Positions 8,647 through 17,277 of a stretch of 64,000 nt of DNA are shown here, in pieces. Position 1 is the stretch's first letter. Each line of letters begins with the position of its first letter. The DNA is from Planctomycetota bacterium. GTDB taxonomy: Bacteria; Planctomycetota; PLA2. The position numbers were made by a program, and so were the translations under genes. Under the pieces are notes generated by a model. The model saw only the letters and a program-made list of their open reading frames with translations. It ran no database searches and was not told where the DNA came from. The stretch covers positions 84,526 through 148,525 of the forward strand of contig JAJFFF010000024.1 of NCBI GenBank assembly GCA_021776785.1. Direction: 5' to 3'.

Positions 8647-9431
8647 TGCGCTACCTCCGCTTGTACGCGTACTTTTTGCGCTTCTCGTTTAGCCGGGCGA
8701 TGGAATTCCGGCTCGACTTCTTTTTTCGCATCGGGATGGATGCGCTTTGGTACGTCGTTCATCTCGTGTTTTTTACGGTGTTGTTTCGTCACACCAACGT
8801 CCTCGGTTCGTGGAACTTCGACCAAATGTTGGTCTTTGCCGCGACGTTGTTCCTGGTCGATTCGCTGCAGATGACGATTCTGTCCAACAACCGGTGGATG
8901 TTTCCGATCCTTGTGAACCGCGGGGACCTTGACTACTACCTCGTGCGACCGGTTTCTCCGTTGTTCTTTGTGAGTTTGCGAGAGTTCGCGGCCAACTCGT
9001 TCCTCAATCTGCTGATGGCGTTTGGCATCTTGGTGTGGGCGTTGATGCGCTATCCGGAGCCAATCGGTTGGGGGCGCATCGTCGTCTATGCACCGCTTGT
9101 GGCGTGCGGCGTCACGCTCTTCTACGTGTTTTCCATGCTGGCTGTCATTCCGGTGTTTTGGCTTCACTCGCGCGACGGCCTGCGCCAGGTGTTTTGGTCG
9201 CTCAACCGGTTCGGACAACGACCGGACGGCATCTACAAGGGATGGATTCGCCGGATCTTAGTCACGATGATCCCGATGGCATTGACCGCGTCGTATCCGG
9301 TGCGCGTGTTGTTTGATCAGAACCCACTGCACATCGCCCTCCATGTCGTTGCGGTCACGGTCGTTTCGTTCGCCGTCTTGTTGATGGTTTGGCGGCGCGG
9401 CTTACGCGCGTACTCGTCCGCGAGTAGCTAA
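8646..9431 (+). CDS. ABC-2 type permease (COG3694/DUF990 family)
   Basis: A 261-residue membrane protein. ATG 8646 was preferred because it overlaps the stop of the first permease (TGATG); a longer upstream frame runs inside the previous gene. Six hydrophobic segments and the motif RGDLDYYLVRPVSPLF near 92-107 mark the second subunit of the DUF990 exporter pair. This is the last gene of the transporter operon; the SDR follows after 42 bp. Confidence 0.88.
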   Translation: MRYLRLYAYFLRFSFSRAMEFRLDFFFRIGMDALWYVVHLVFFTVLFRHTNVLGSWNFDQMLVFAATLFLVDSLQMTILSNNRWMFPILVNRGDLDYYLVRPVSPLFFVSLREFAANSFLNLLMAFGILVWALMRYPEPIGWGRIVVYAPLVACGVTLFYVFSMLAVIPVFWLHSRDGLRQVFWSLNRFGQRPDGIYKGWIRRILVTMIPMALTASYPVRVLFDQNPLHIALHVVAVTVVSFAVLLMVWRRGLRAYSSASS

Positions 9432-9473
9432 CGGGCGCGTGATCGTCGCTCCAAAACCGACTATCATTCCCGC

Positions 9474-10232
9474 ATGCAAATCGACATGAGCGGCAAGTGT
9501 GTCTTGGTTACGGGTGGAAGCTCCGGCATCGGCGAAGCGATCGCGCGTCGTGCGCGTGAGGCGGGGGCGGCCGTCGCCATCATGGCGCGGCGTGCGGATG
9601 GCGTGAAACGCGTCGCCGGCGAGATCGACGCGCTGCCGATTGCCGGTGACGTTCGCGACCCCGCGGATGCGCGACGTGCGGTGGCGGCGTGCGTCAAAGA
9701 GTTCGGCGGCCTCTCGACACTGATCAACAGCGCTGGTGTCATTGGCGGCGGCGGGACGGCCGACACTGCAAACGACGAGTGGGATCGCATCATGTCGATC
9801 AACCTCGACGGAACGGTCGAAATGTGTCGCGCCGCACTCGCACCGCTCAGCCGGGCGAACGGTGCGTCCGTCGTCAACCTTTCGTCGGTTTGCGGCAACC
9901 GTCCGTTCTCACAAGTCACGGCGTATTGCGTCGCGAAGGCGGGCGTCGAGATGTACACCAAGTGCCTCGCACTCGAACTCGCGGAGCAAAACGTCCGCGT
10001 CAACGCGATCGCTCCCGGCGTCGTCGTCAGCAACTTACACACGGTGACGAACGCGGTCGCAGACTACGACGCGTTTCTAAAACGAAGCAGCGAAACCCAC
10101 CCGCTCGGGTTCGTCGGACAACCCGACGACGCCGCTTGGATGGCGCTCTACCTAGCCTCAAACCAAGCAAGATGGGTAACCGGAGCCGTCATCCCGTTAG
10201 ACGGAGGAAGAGGCTGCGCAAGCCCCCGCTAA
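9474..10232 (+). CDS. Short-chain dehydrogenase/reductase (classical SDR)
   Basis: A 252-residue Rossmann enzyme. Cofactor loop TGGSSGIG at 13-20, NSAG at 85-88, catalytic Ser 138, Tyr 151 and Lys 155 in YCVAK, and a C-terminal VTGAVIPLDGG. The ARR at 38-40 after the second strand favours NADP(H). The family oxidises or reduces alcohols and ketones on many small substrates and the sequence does not define which. Codon use drifts near the 3' end into the palindromic element that begins 9 bp after the stop. Confidence 0.9.
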   Translation: MQIDMSGKCVLVTGGSSGIGEAIARRAREAGAAVAIMARRADGVKRVAGEIDALPIAGDVRDPADARRAVAACVKEFGGLSTLINSAGVIGGGGTADTANDEWDRIMSINLDGTVEMCRAALAPLSRANGASVVNLSSVCGNRPFSQVTAYCVAKAGVEMYTKCLALELAEQNVRVNAIAPGVVVSNLHTVTNAVADYDAFLKRSSETHPLGFVGQPDDAAWMALYLASNQARWVTGAVIPLDGGRGCASPR

Positions 10233-10240
10233 ACCAAACC

Positions 10241-10500
10241 CAATGCGGTACCGGGTTCAAAAATTTATGTTGTAACTCGTTGAAAACAAACGGCTTCGGA
10301 TCACGAGGTGCGGCATTGGTGCCGCACTTTGGGCGGCGCAGAGAGCCTGAAAACGCGTGATGGGGACGATCGGGGCTGGTTTCGCGCTCCGAAGGGGCCA
10401 AAAACCCGAAGAAATGCGGCACCAATGCCGCACCTGACGATCCTAAGCCACGGTTCGGCAACGACTTGCGACGAAAAAAATCGAACCCGGTACCGCATTG
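10241..10500. repeat. 260-bp nested palindromic element
   Basis: The interval is symmetric about 10370.5. The outer arms are a perfect 18-bp inverted repeat: CAATGCGGTACCGGGTTC at 10241-10258 and its complement at 10483-10500. The inner arms are a perfect 21-bp inverted repeat at 10306-10326 and 10415-10435, and each inner arm is itself a hairpin (TGCGGCA, TTGG, TGCCGCA). The sequence between inner and outer arms also pairs imperfectly (for example CTCGTTG with CAACGAC and GGCTTCGGATC with GATCCTAAGCC). It fills the space between the SDR and the ECF fusion gene and encodes nothing. It looks like a MITE-like or large REP-type element, or a strong cruciform or RNA fold. Confidence 0.9.
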
Positions 10501-10554
10501 GCGCGGACTGTTTGGCAGCGTTTTTTGCTGCGCGGGAACTTCTAGACTGGAACG

Positions 10555-11673
10555 ATGAGTGATGCGCCGCGCCAAGACCTCGAGATGCTCAAGCATCGCG
10601 AGTTCGTGCGGGGCCTCGCGCTGAAGTTGGTCGTTGATTCGAATCAGGTGGATGACGTCGTACAGGAGACGTGGCTGGCGGCGATGAAGAACGCGCCGCG
10701 GCAGCCGCGATCGCTCCGCGCTTGGTTGGCGCGCGTCACGCGGAACCTCGCGATACGGGCCACGCGCTCCGATATCCGGCGGCGCCAGCGCGAACATCGG
10801 GCGGCGCGCCAAGACGTCGCACCGGCTCGCTCCAACGCGGCGACGGTCGTCGAACGCGTGGAAATGGAGCGTCGCGTTGTGGACGCGGTGATGGCGTTGG
10901 ACGAACCGTATCGCACGACGTTGCTGATGCGGTTTTACGAAGACCTCACGCCGCGCGAAATCGCGAGCCGCACCGACACCAACGCATCCACGGTGCGCGC
11001 GCGTTTGAGCCGCGGCCTTGAGCAAGTGCGCGTTCGCATGGACGTCGCCAGCGGCGGCAGTCGGCGCGCCTGGATGCTTGCACTGACATCGCTTCTCGTT
11101 CCTTCGCAAGCAACGGCCGCCGTCACGGCGGCGGCCACAGCCACGGGAGGGATGATTGTCATGAGCGCCAAAAGCAAGTTGTGGGTCGTGGTCGCGGTCA
11201 TGTTGGTTGCTGGTCTCGGCGTGTGGTCGTTGACACGGGAGGGCAGCGAGCCGCGTGGGCCCCGTCACACCGACGTTGCAAACAAGTCAGCCAAAGCGCC
11301 GGTTCGTCAGACGCGGCCCGAACCCGAGCCTGCCGAGGAGACAACAATCGCGCTGCCCGGGCCGACCGCGGCCGTGGTCATACGCGTCGTCGACGGCCGC
11401 GGAAATCCGATACCGGGCGCCACCGTGCTAGGTCGCGCCGCGCAACCGTTCTTATGGAACGTCTCGATGAATCCGTACGAAGAGTGGTACCGCCGCGCCG
11501 CGCCCGGTGTTTGGCCGCGCCGTCACCGGCGACGACGGACGGGCGCAGTTTCATCCGGCCATCGAGCGCAGCTACTACTTCGAGGCGCGCAAGAGAAACT
11601 ACGCGAACGGAACGTCGTCGCGTGTGCAGATTCTCACGGTCGCCGACACGCGCAACGTGACGATCCGGCTTGA
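10555..11673 (+). CDS. ECF sigma factor with membrane anchor, N-terminal part of a frameshifted fusion
   Basis: Residues 10-75 are sigma-70 region 2 (DDVVQETWLAAM, then the RAWLARVTRNLAIRA helix) and about 102-160 are region 4 (LDEPYRTTLLMRFYEDLTPREIA, split here in prose, with TVRARLSRGLEQVR). A hydrophobic helix follows at about 210-227, then a Pro/Glu linker and the start of a carboxypeptidase-regulatory beta-sandwich (VVDGRGNPIPGATV). Past about codon 318 (near 11510) the frame turns into Arg-rich nonsense, while a frame shifted by +1 continues the sandwich repeats to 14635. So the gene is most likely one 1,360-residue protein broken by a one-base indel. ECF/carboxypeptidase-regulatory fusions are known from Planctomycetota. 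Confidence 0.8.
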   Translation: MSDAPRQDLEMLKHREFVRGLALKLVVDSNQVDDVVQETWLAAMKNAPRQPRSLRAWLARVTRNLAIRATRSDIRRRQREHRAARQDVAPARSNAATVVERVEMERRVVDAVMALDEPYRTTLLMRFYEDLTPREIASRTDTNASTVRARLSRGLEQVRVRMDVASGGSRRAWMLALTSLLVPSQATAAVTAAATATGGMIVMSAKSKLWVVVAVMLVAGLGVWSLTREGSEPRGPRHTDVANKSAKAPVRQTRPEPEPAEETTIALPGPTAAVVIRVVDGRGNPIPGATVLGRAAQPFLWNVSMNPYEEWYRRAAPGVWPRRHRRRRTGAVSSGHRAQLLLRGAQEKLRERNVVACADSHGRRHAQRDDPA

Positions 11674-14635
11674 GTCAGCCCATCGACTGACCGGACGCGT
11701 GGTCGACGAAAGCGGCGCGCCTCTCCCTCATGTGCAGGTCATAGCTGCGGAGGCCGCGGCCACGTGGAGCGTCAATTCCGCCGACCTCGGACGGACCAAG
11801 TCCGATGAACAGGGCCGCTACGAGCTACGAAACCTTCCGGCAGGCCCCCTCGTGCTCGCCGTCTCGCTTGGGGGCGGCGTTCCGTTTCCGGTAAGCATGA
11901 TCGCGTTCCCGCAGATCGACGAGTACACGATTGTCGTCGCGCGGGGTGGCACGTTGCACGGGCGCGTGGTCGACGCATCGACCGGGCAACCGATCGGCGG
12001 CGTGCGTGTGCGCGTGACCGGACAATGGCGCCATCGCGCGCAGGCGTTCACCGGCGCGGATGGGCGCTACCGCATCTCCTCGCTACCCGCAACGGAGCTG
12101 TGGTCGGTGGTCGCGGAGAAAGTCGGCTACTACGATCAAGATAACGAGCGCTTAGGGGGTGTTCCGTTCGGTCGCGATGCCGTTGTCGAGCGCAACGTCA
12201 AGCTCCATCCGGCACCCGTGCTTCACGGCACGCTGAGCGGGCCCGATGGCCCGCTGGGGAATATCGCGATCCAAGCGGTGCGCTACGCCGGGCCCGATGG
12301 CGTGACCACCGTGCAAGCTACCACCGACCTCGAAGGGCGCTACCGCCTGACGCCGATGCCCGGCCGCGCGGCGTTGCAAGTCAGCTCCCGCAATCTTCAA
12401 TTCAAAGACTGGCGGTGGTTGCATCCGTCGCAAGCAAAAGGCGACGAGGAGTGGATTGTCGAGATGCCCAAGACGGGTACCGTGCGACGCGACTTCGTCC
12501 TGGTTTGGAACCCTATTGTTGCCGGTGGAGCGTCGGTCGAAGGACGTGTCGAAGACGCGAACGGGCAGCCGATCGGCGGCGCCCGTGTGTGGTCGATGTC
12601 GTCCGCCCTAAGTGGTCCGGACGGTCGATTTGTTTTGACGCACCTGCCTCCGGGAAATCGCGCGGTGCATGCGCAGAAAGAGGGCTACAAACTACGGAAC
12701 CCGTATCCGTTGCTCGTTCCGGACAGCGGAACGGTCTCCGACGTGATCCTCGTTCTCGATGCGGCCAAGAAGTTGCGAGGTCACGTGGGGGGCGGCGGGC
12801 GCGAGCCCTACGTGCTCTTAGGACTATGGCCCGATCACCTGAGCCGTGGCCAGCCGATGGCGAAGGCCGACGAATGGTCGCGTCTTTGGTTGAGCGCGCG
12901 TCGCCTTTCCGTTGCGGAGGACGGATCGTTTGAGCTGTTTTTGCCGAATACAGGGCGCGCGTTCTTGCGTGCGGGCGCCATCGACCGCGTGCCGAGCAAG
13001 CCGATGGAGATAACGGCGTCAACGGACCGCTTGGCGTTTGTGCTCAAGCCGGGTCGGACCATCGAAGGCCGCGTGCGCGACCGCGACACCCGGACGCCGA
13101 TCGCCGGGGCGGCCGTGCATGTGCGGCCCGATCCGGACGACAATCCGTACGGCCATCGGGCCGAGTTTCGCGATCCCGAGAAGGTTGTGCGCGCCGTAAC
13201 CGACGCGAACGGGCGGTTCGTGGTTCCGTTAGTGGAGGGCGATTGCAAACTACGCGTGGAGGTGCGTGGATATCTCGTCGCCTACACCGTTGCGAGCGCC
13301 GGGACGGGCGATGTTGAGATTGACGTGGACAAGGATTTGCCGGTCCGCGGCGTGGTTCGCTTTCGCGACGGCGCATGGGCCGAGGGGCTCGCCGTGCGCC
13401 TGCACAATCTGGAGGGCAAGCCGTTTTGGAAAACGGCGCGGACCGACGCCACCGGTGCGTTTTCTTTGGCCGGCCTTCCGCGCGCGTCGTATCGGGTCAC
13501 GGTCGGCGGCAAAACCGCGCGGACGTTCACGTCGCGGGTGGTAGAGCCCGGCGCCGAGATGGAGATCACGGTCGAGCGTGCGGAGGCGAACGAAGGCGAG
13601 GAGTATCCGGAGCCGATTCAGGGGCGCGGCGAGATCCGTGGGCGCGTGCTCAATCAGGAAGGAGTGGGGCTGCCCGGTTATCGCGTGCTCGTGCGTCACG
13701 AGAAAAACGACAAGCCGGGGTATGTGAGCCGCCAAACCAAGACCGATTCCGACGGTGGGTTTGAGATCGTCGGCTTGGCCGAAGGAACCTACGAGGTCAG
13801 TGCGGTTGGCGTGGGGCGAGCGCAACCGATCTTGAAGTCTGGTGTGGCCACGGACGCCGTGCTGGAGTTTCGGTTCGGTTCAATCGCAGGACGTGTGCGC
13901 CGTGACGACGGCGCTTCGCTGAAGGGGTGTACTATGCTCGCGTTTCAGGGCGCGGTGCGGCGTCCGGTCGGCGAAGGCGCCATCGCGGCGGACGGTACGT
14001 TTCGTATCTCCGGGCTCGCCGGAGGACGCTATCGATTGGAGGTGCGCGATCTGCGCCTCCAGAACTACCTGTTGGGTCCGCACCGTGAATGCGAGATGGG
14101 CGTGCGCGACTTGGAACTCGTCGCGTCGCTCGGCGCGTCGATCCGCCTGCACACCGTCGACGACAAGGACAAGGTCGTGGCGTTGGCCTGGGCTCAAGCG
14201 AAGGCGCCGGACGGAACCTTGGTCCGCGCGAGAGGAAGTCTCCACGGTCGGATCGTGATCACCGGACTCATAGCCGATGTGGCGTACACGGTGTCGGTCC
14301 ACAAACAGGGCTTGATCCCCGTCGAGCTCGGTGCCGTGCAGCCGGCGCGTGGGGAGCAGCGCGTCGTTATGGAAACCGGGCTTTCGGTCACTGGCGTCGT
14401 GCGAAGCAAGTCCGGCGATCCCTTGCGCAACACTTCGCTGCGATTTCTGCATAGCGACGGCGCGTTCACGGTAAACGGGCGCACGGGTGACCACGCTCGC
14501 TTCGACGTTTCCGGATTTCGCGCCGGCCAGTACGCCGTGTCCGTCTTCGCATTCGAAAACGGCAAGGGCGTGTGGATTCCCAGCGGCTCCGTGCGCGCCG
14601 GGACGCAAGACATCACGCTGCGCAAGTCGCGGTAG
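11507..14635 (+). CDS. Carboxypeptidase-regulatory-like repeat protein, C-terminal part of the ECF fusion
   Basis: A 1,042-codon frame of repeated carboxypeptidase-regulatory (CarboxypepD_reg-like) beta-sandwiches, marked by recurring G-R-V-x-D and D-x-x-G-R-Y/F-x-I/L-x-x-L-P motifs. Examples are GRVVDESGAPLP, DEQGRYELRNLPAG, DGRYRISSLPA, DLEGRYRLTPMPG, DANGRFVVPL and DATGAFSLAGLPR. It has no signal peptide of its own, and the nominal GTG at 11507 lies where the upstream frame loses meaning, so an independent start is unlikely. In the fused protein these domains would lie on the outer side of the membrane helix, with the sigma domain inside, giving a one-protein trans-envelope sensor. Confidence 0.8.
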   Translation: MFGRAVTGDDGRAQFHPAIERSYYFEARKRNYANGTSSRVQILTVADTRNVTIRLESAHRLTGRVVDESGAPLPHVQVIAAEAAATWSVNSADLGRTKSDEQGRYELRNLPAGPLVLAVSLGGGVPFPVSMIAFPQIDEYTIVVARGGTLHGRVVDASTGQPIGGVRVRVTGQWRHRAQAFTGADGRYRISSLPATELWSVVAEKVGYYDQDNERLGGVPFGRDAVVERNVKLHPAPVLHGTLSGPDGPLGNIAIQAVRYAGPDGVTTVQATTDLEGRYRLTPMPGRAALQVSSRNLQFKDWRWLHPSQAKGDEEWIVEMPKTGTVRRDFVLVWNPIVAGGASVEGRVEDANGQPIGGARVWSMSSALSGPDGRFVLTHLPPGNRAVHAQKEGYKLRNPYPLLVPDSGTVSDVILVLDAAKKLRGHVGGGGREPYVLLGLWPDHLSRGQPMAKADEWSRLWLSARRLSVAEDGSFELFLPNTGRAFLRAGAIDRVPSKPMEITASTDRLAFVLKPGRTIEGRVRDRDTRTPIAGAAVHVRPDPDDNPYGHRAEFRDPEKVVRAVTDANGRFVVPLVEGDCKLRVEVRGYLVAYTVASAGTGDVEIDVDKDLPVRGVVRFRDGAWAEGLAVRLHNLEGKPFWKTARTDATGAFSLAGLPRASYRVTVGGKTARTFTSRVVEPGAEMEITVERAEANEGEEYPEPIQGRGEIRGRVLNQEGVGLPGYRVLVRHEKNDKPGYVSRQTKTDSDGGFEIVGLAEGTYEVSAVGVGRAQPILKSGVATDAVLEFRFGSIAGRVRRDDGASLKGCTMLAFQGAVRRPVGEGAIAADGTFRISGLAGGRYRLEVRDLRLQNYLLGPHRECEMGVRDLELVASLGASIRLHTVDDKDKVVALAWAQAKAPDGTLVRARGSLHGRIVITGLIADVAYTVSVHKQGLIPVELGAVQPARGEQRVVMETGLSVTGVVRSKSGDPLRNTSLRFLHSDGAFTVNGRTGDHARFDVSGFRAGQYAVSVFAFENGKGVWIPSGSVRAGTQDITLRKSR

Positions 14636-14720
14636 TCCATCTTGTCGCGCATTCCGGTCGCGCGGGATCTAGGAAGGGGTACGCCGTTAGGATTCACGCA
14701 GTCGAGGCCGGGAGGTAGGC

Positions 14721-15941
14721 ATGGCGCAACGTTGGACAATGAAGATTCTCGTCGCCAGTTGGGGGCTGGCTTTGTTCACGGCGTCGGTTGGCGCGCAAGA
14801 GGACTGGAGCGCACCGCAACATCGCCAGTTCGATTTTTGGCTCGGCAAGTGGGATGTGAATCTGCGGATGATCCAGCCGGACAAGACTTGGAAGGACTCG
14901 GTACAAGCCAAAGTTGAGATCTATTCCATCCTCGACGGCAAAGCGATCCTGGAACTGTGGGACTCGCCGACGATCAAAGGATTTAGCTTGCGGCACTACG
15001 ATCCCGCGACGAAGCAGTGGGTGCTCTACTTGAACTGGCCGAGCAAGAGTAGCTCAAGCGTTGGGTCGCTGCGCGGCCAGTTTCGCCACGGCCGCGGTGA
15101 GTTCATCGCGCGTGGCCGTCGCCCCGACGGCGGCGTCTCGGTAAGCCGCTACACGTTTTGCGACATTACTCCGCACAGTCTGCGCTGGGACGACGCGTAC
15201 TCGCGCGACGGCGGGAAGACGTGGACCAACAACTGGATTATGGAATTTTCGCGCACCGCGAAGTTGGCCGAGCTTCCGGTCGGGCCCACGGCGCACACGT
15301 TCGCGAACGGAGGTCGGTGTGTCGGTGCGGAGTTCGATCGTATCGCCAAACTGGCGGGCACGTGGAGGGGACAGGTCAAAGTGAAAGGCGAGCTTGTTCC
15401 CGCAACGCTTCGCGCGCACAAGGTCTTGGACGGCTGCTCGGTCATCGCGTTTTTGGAGTACACGCACAGCGGCAACGCGTACAAGAGCTTTAGCCTGTTT
15501 ACGTACAACAAATCGAAGGGCCAGTTCGTGGAGCTTTGGCTCGACAACCAGCGGGGTACCCATGCGGCGGTGCTCCGAGGGAGCGAAGACGGACGCGTGC
15601 TGACGTTACTGGCGCGCGGGTCGACGCATCTCCCCAAGCATGTGTGGACCGCATCCGAAGACTTCCATACGTTGCGGTTCGAGTCGCGTACAACAACCGA
15701 TCTGACGCTCCGCGCCACGTTCCGCCGCAAGCTGACCAAACAGGACGCCATGTTCGCCAAAGCCATCAACAACGTGTGCCCGCGGTCCGGTAAGCCGATC
15801 GTTGCCGACGCACTCACCACCTATCGGGGTCACGTGATCGGGTTCTGCAACGCGGGGTGTCGAGATGACTTTGCCGCGAACGTGGAGCAGCGCCCACAAG
15901 ACCGTGCGTTTTTTGACAAGATCATGAGCCAGAAGAAGTAG
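14721..15941 (+). CDS. Secreted protein with two DUF1579-like domains and a C-terminal YHS domain
   Basis: A 406-residue protein with a signal peptide (residues 1-26, cleavage after VGA). Two DUF1579-like beta-barrel domains follow at about 32-185 and 205-345; the first carries FDFWLGKWDV and the second LAGTWRGQVKV. The last 60 residues form a YHS/TRASH-like metal module: NNVCPRSGKPI, then FCNAGCRDDF. Such modules bind soft metals through the cysteines. The protein is predicted periplasmic or exported. No operon partner is evident; an inverted repeat follows 25 bp after the stop. The pairing of domains is clear from sequence, the function is not known. Confidence 0.75.
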   Translation: MAQRWTMKILVASWGLALFTASVGAQEDWSAPQHRQFDFWLGKWDVNLRMIQPDKTWKDSVQAKVEIYSILDGKAILELWDSPTIKGFSLRHYDPATKQWVLYLNWPSKSSSSVGSLRGQFRHGRGEFIARGRRPDGGVSVSRYTFCDITPHSLRWDDAYSRDGGKTWTNNWIMEFSRTAKLAELPVGPTAHTFANGGRCVGAEFDRIAKLAGTWRGQVKVKGELVPATLRAHKVLDGCSVIAFLEYTHSGNAYKSFSLFTYNKSKGQFVELWLDNQRGTHAAVLRGSEDGRVLTLLARGSTHLPKHVWTASEDFHTLRFESRTTTDLTLRATFRRKLTKQDAMFAKAINNVCPRSGKPIVADALTTYRGHVIGFCNAGCRDDFAANVEQRPQDRAFFDKIMSQKK

Positions 15942-15965
15942 GTCGCGCTTGACGCCGCACCTGCG

Positions 15966-15988
15966 AACGAATATTTAACATATTCGTT
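15966..15988. promoter_or_regulatory. AT-rich perfect inverted repeat upstream of the YjbR-like gene
   Basis: AACGAATAT at 15966-15974 and ATATTCGTT at 15980-15988 form a 9-bp perfect inverted repeat with a 5-base centre. It is AT-rich in a GC-rich setting and lies 20 bp before the ATG at 16008, just upstream of an AGGAGGG ribosome site. It could be an operator or a weak terminator for the upstream gene; no T-run follows on the + strand. Confidence 0.45.
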
Positions 15989-16007
15989 AACTGTCTAGGA
16001 GGGCGCC

Positions 16008-16559
16008 ATGGCCGCACGTAAGAAAGATCCGACCGATCCGATTCGAAAAAGAGCCAGCAGCTATTCCGACGTCGATCAGGGCACGTCGTGCTCGCAGAGT
16101 TCGTTCAAGGCGGGCAAGAAGCCGTTTTTGTACATCGGGATGCAGGGCGGTCGCTACAAGGCGATGTTTAAGTTAGGCGCATCCAAAGCGGAGGCCGCCA
16201 AGCTTGCGAAGAAAGCTCCCGATGACTTTCAAGTGGGGTCGACGGCGTGGGTGACCGCGCGATTTAGCGCCGAGGAACCGATGCCCAAGAAGCTTTGGGG
16301 CAAGTGGCTTGACGAAAGCTACGCCTTAAGTGTCGGCGCGGCGCCCGCAAGAAAAACGGCAAAGAAAACGAGTGCGGCGAAGAAGAAAGTGAACAGGACG
16401 GCCGCCAAAAAAACGAAGAAGACAGCCACGAAGAAGAAGGTGGCCCGTAAGAAGACATCTGCGAAAAAAACACCTGCGCAGAAGCCTCCCGCGAAGAAGA
16501 CCCCCGCGAAGAGGGCACCCCGGAAGAAGGCATCCCGGAAAAAGGCATCCCGTCGCTAA
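16008..16559 (+). CDS. MmcQ/YjbR-like domain protein with a histone H1-like Lys/Ala tail
   Basis: A 183-residue protein with a strong AGGAGGG ribosome site. Residues of about 30-105 match the MmcQ/YjbR (DUF419/DUF1801-like) fold: KPFLYIGMQGGRYKAMFKLG, then a WVTARF strand and WLDESYALSV. From about 110 to the end it is a Lys/Ala/Pro tail with repeated KKTPAKK-type units, as in AlgP and bacterial H1-like proteins. YjbR domains have a DNA-binding-like fold, and the tail should bind DNA or RNA electrostatically, so a nucleoid-associated role is likely but inferred. The stop overlaps the convergent MgtC-like stop by 4 bp. Confidence 0.75.
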   Translation: MAARKKDPTDPIRKRASSYSDVDQGTSCSQSSFKAGKKPFLYIGMQGGRYKAMFKLGASKAEAAKLAKKAPDDFQVGSTAWVTARFSAEEPMPKKLWGKWLDESYALSVGAAPARKTAKKTSAAKKKVNRTAAKKTKKTATKKKVARKKTSAKKTPAQKPPAKKTPAKRAPRKKASRKKASRR

Positions 16560-16993
16560 GCATCATTACCGTTCTTGGGTTCCTCAGCGTCCACGACCTT
16601 GTCTTTGAGTCGCGGGGTGTAGTACAGCGTCAAACCCGTCACGGCACTCAGCGCAATGGCGATATCCAACGCGCCGAAACCGACCGCGGCGCCGATGCAA
16701 CCGGTCGCCCAGATAGATGCGGCCGTCGCGGTGCCCTTCACGTTTCCGCCGTCTTTTAAGATCGCGCCTCCACCAATGAACCCGATGCCGGTCATTAAGC
16801 CGTAGAGCACGCGGGCGAGTGCGCCGGTGTCCGATGCGAACACGTCGCGACCCATGAGCACAAAGCCGCAGCTCGCCATCGCGACCAAGGGAAACGTCCG
16901 CAGGCCCGCGGACCGGGCGTGCGCTTCGCGCTCGATCGCCATCGGGAGTGCGAGGAGGTAAGCGCCGCCGAGCGCAAGCAGATGCGAGATCAC
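16556..16993 (-). CDS. MgtC/SapB family membrane protein
   Basis: A 145-residue membrane protein. The GTG at 16993 is preferred because it sits 2 bp after the stop of the upstream GlsB-like gene; longer frames run into that gene. It shows the MgtC/SapB signature: ALPMAIEREAHARSAGLRTF (R-x-x-R-x-x-G-x-R-T), then GLMTGIGFIGGGAILKDG, GTATAASIWATGCIGAAVG and a short cytoplasmic tail. Four membrane helices are predicted. MgtC-type proteins affect magnesium stress and growth in the host or at low Mg2+. No Mg2+ transporter is adjacent. Confidence 0.88.
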   Translation of the reverse strand: MISHLLALGGAYLLALPMAIEREAHARSAGLRTFPLVAMASCGFVLMGRDVFASDTGALARVLYGLMTGIGFIGGGAILKDGGNVKGTATAASIWATGCIGAAVGFGALDIAIALSAVTGLTLYYTPRLKDKVVDAEEPKNGNDA

Positions 16994-16995
16994 GG

Positions 16996-17277
16996 CTATC
17001 CGCGTTGCCGCCTGCGCTGAAACAGACCGAGCACGGCCACAAACAACGTTGCGCCGATGATCGACCAGACGATGGGAAACGTTTTGCCGCCAACTGTGAC
17101 GACAAACAACGCAGGGAGGTCCATCTTGCCTGCGATCCAAACGCCGAGCAGCGCACCAATAAAGCCCAGTGCGATCGACGCGAGGAATCCGCCGCGCGTC
17201 GCGCCGCCGATGGCCTGTCCGACCGAGCCGCAGATACCGGCTACGAGCAAGAGCAGTAAGAATTCAATCAGTGTCAA
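16996..17277 (-). CDS. GlsB/YeaQ/YmgE (transglycosylase-associated) family membrane protein
   Basis: A 93-residue, three-helix membrane protein. It starts at TTG 17277, chosen because a GGAGGG ribosome site lies a few bases upstream and the sequence begins with the family's short polar N-terminus and first helix. The conserved glycine-rich stretch GGATRGGFLASIALGFIGALLG is visible in parts (GGFLASIALGFIGALLG). Members are small stress-induced inner-membrane proteins of unknown activity. It is translationally linked to the MgtC-like gene. Confidence 0.85.
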   Translation of the reverse strand: MTLIEFLLLLLVAGICGSVGQAIGGATRGGFLASIALGFIGALLGVWIAGKMDLPALFVVTVGGKTFPIVWSIIGATLFVAVLGLFQRRRQRG

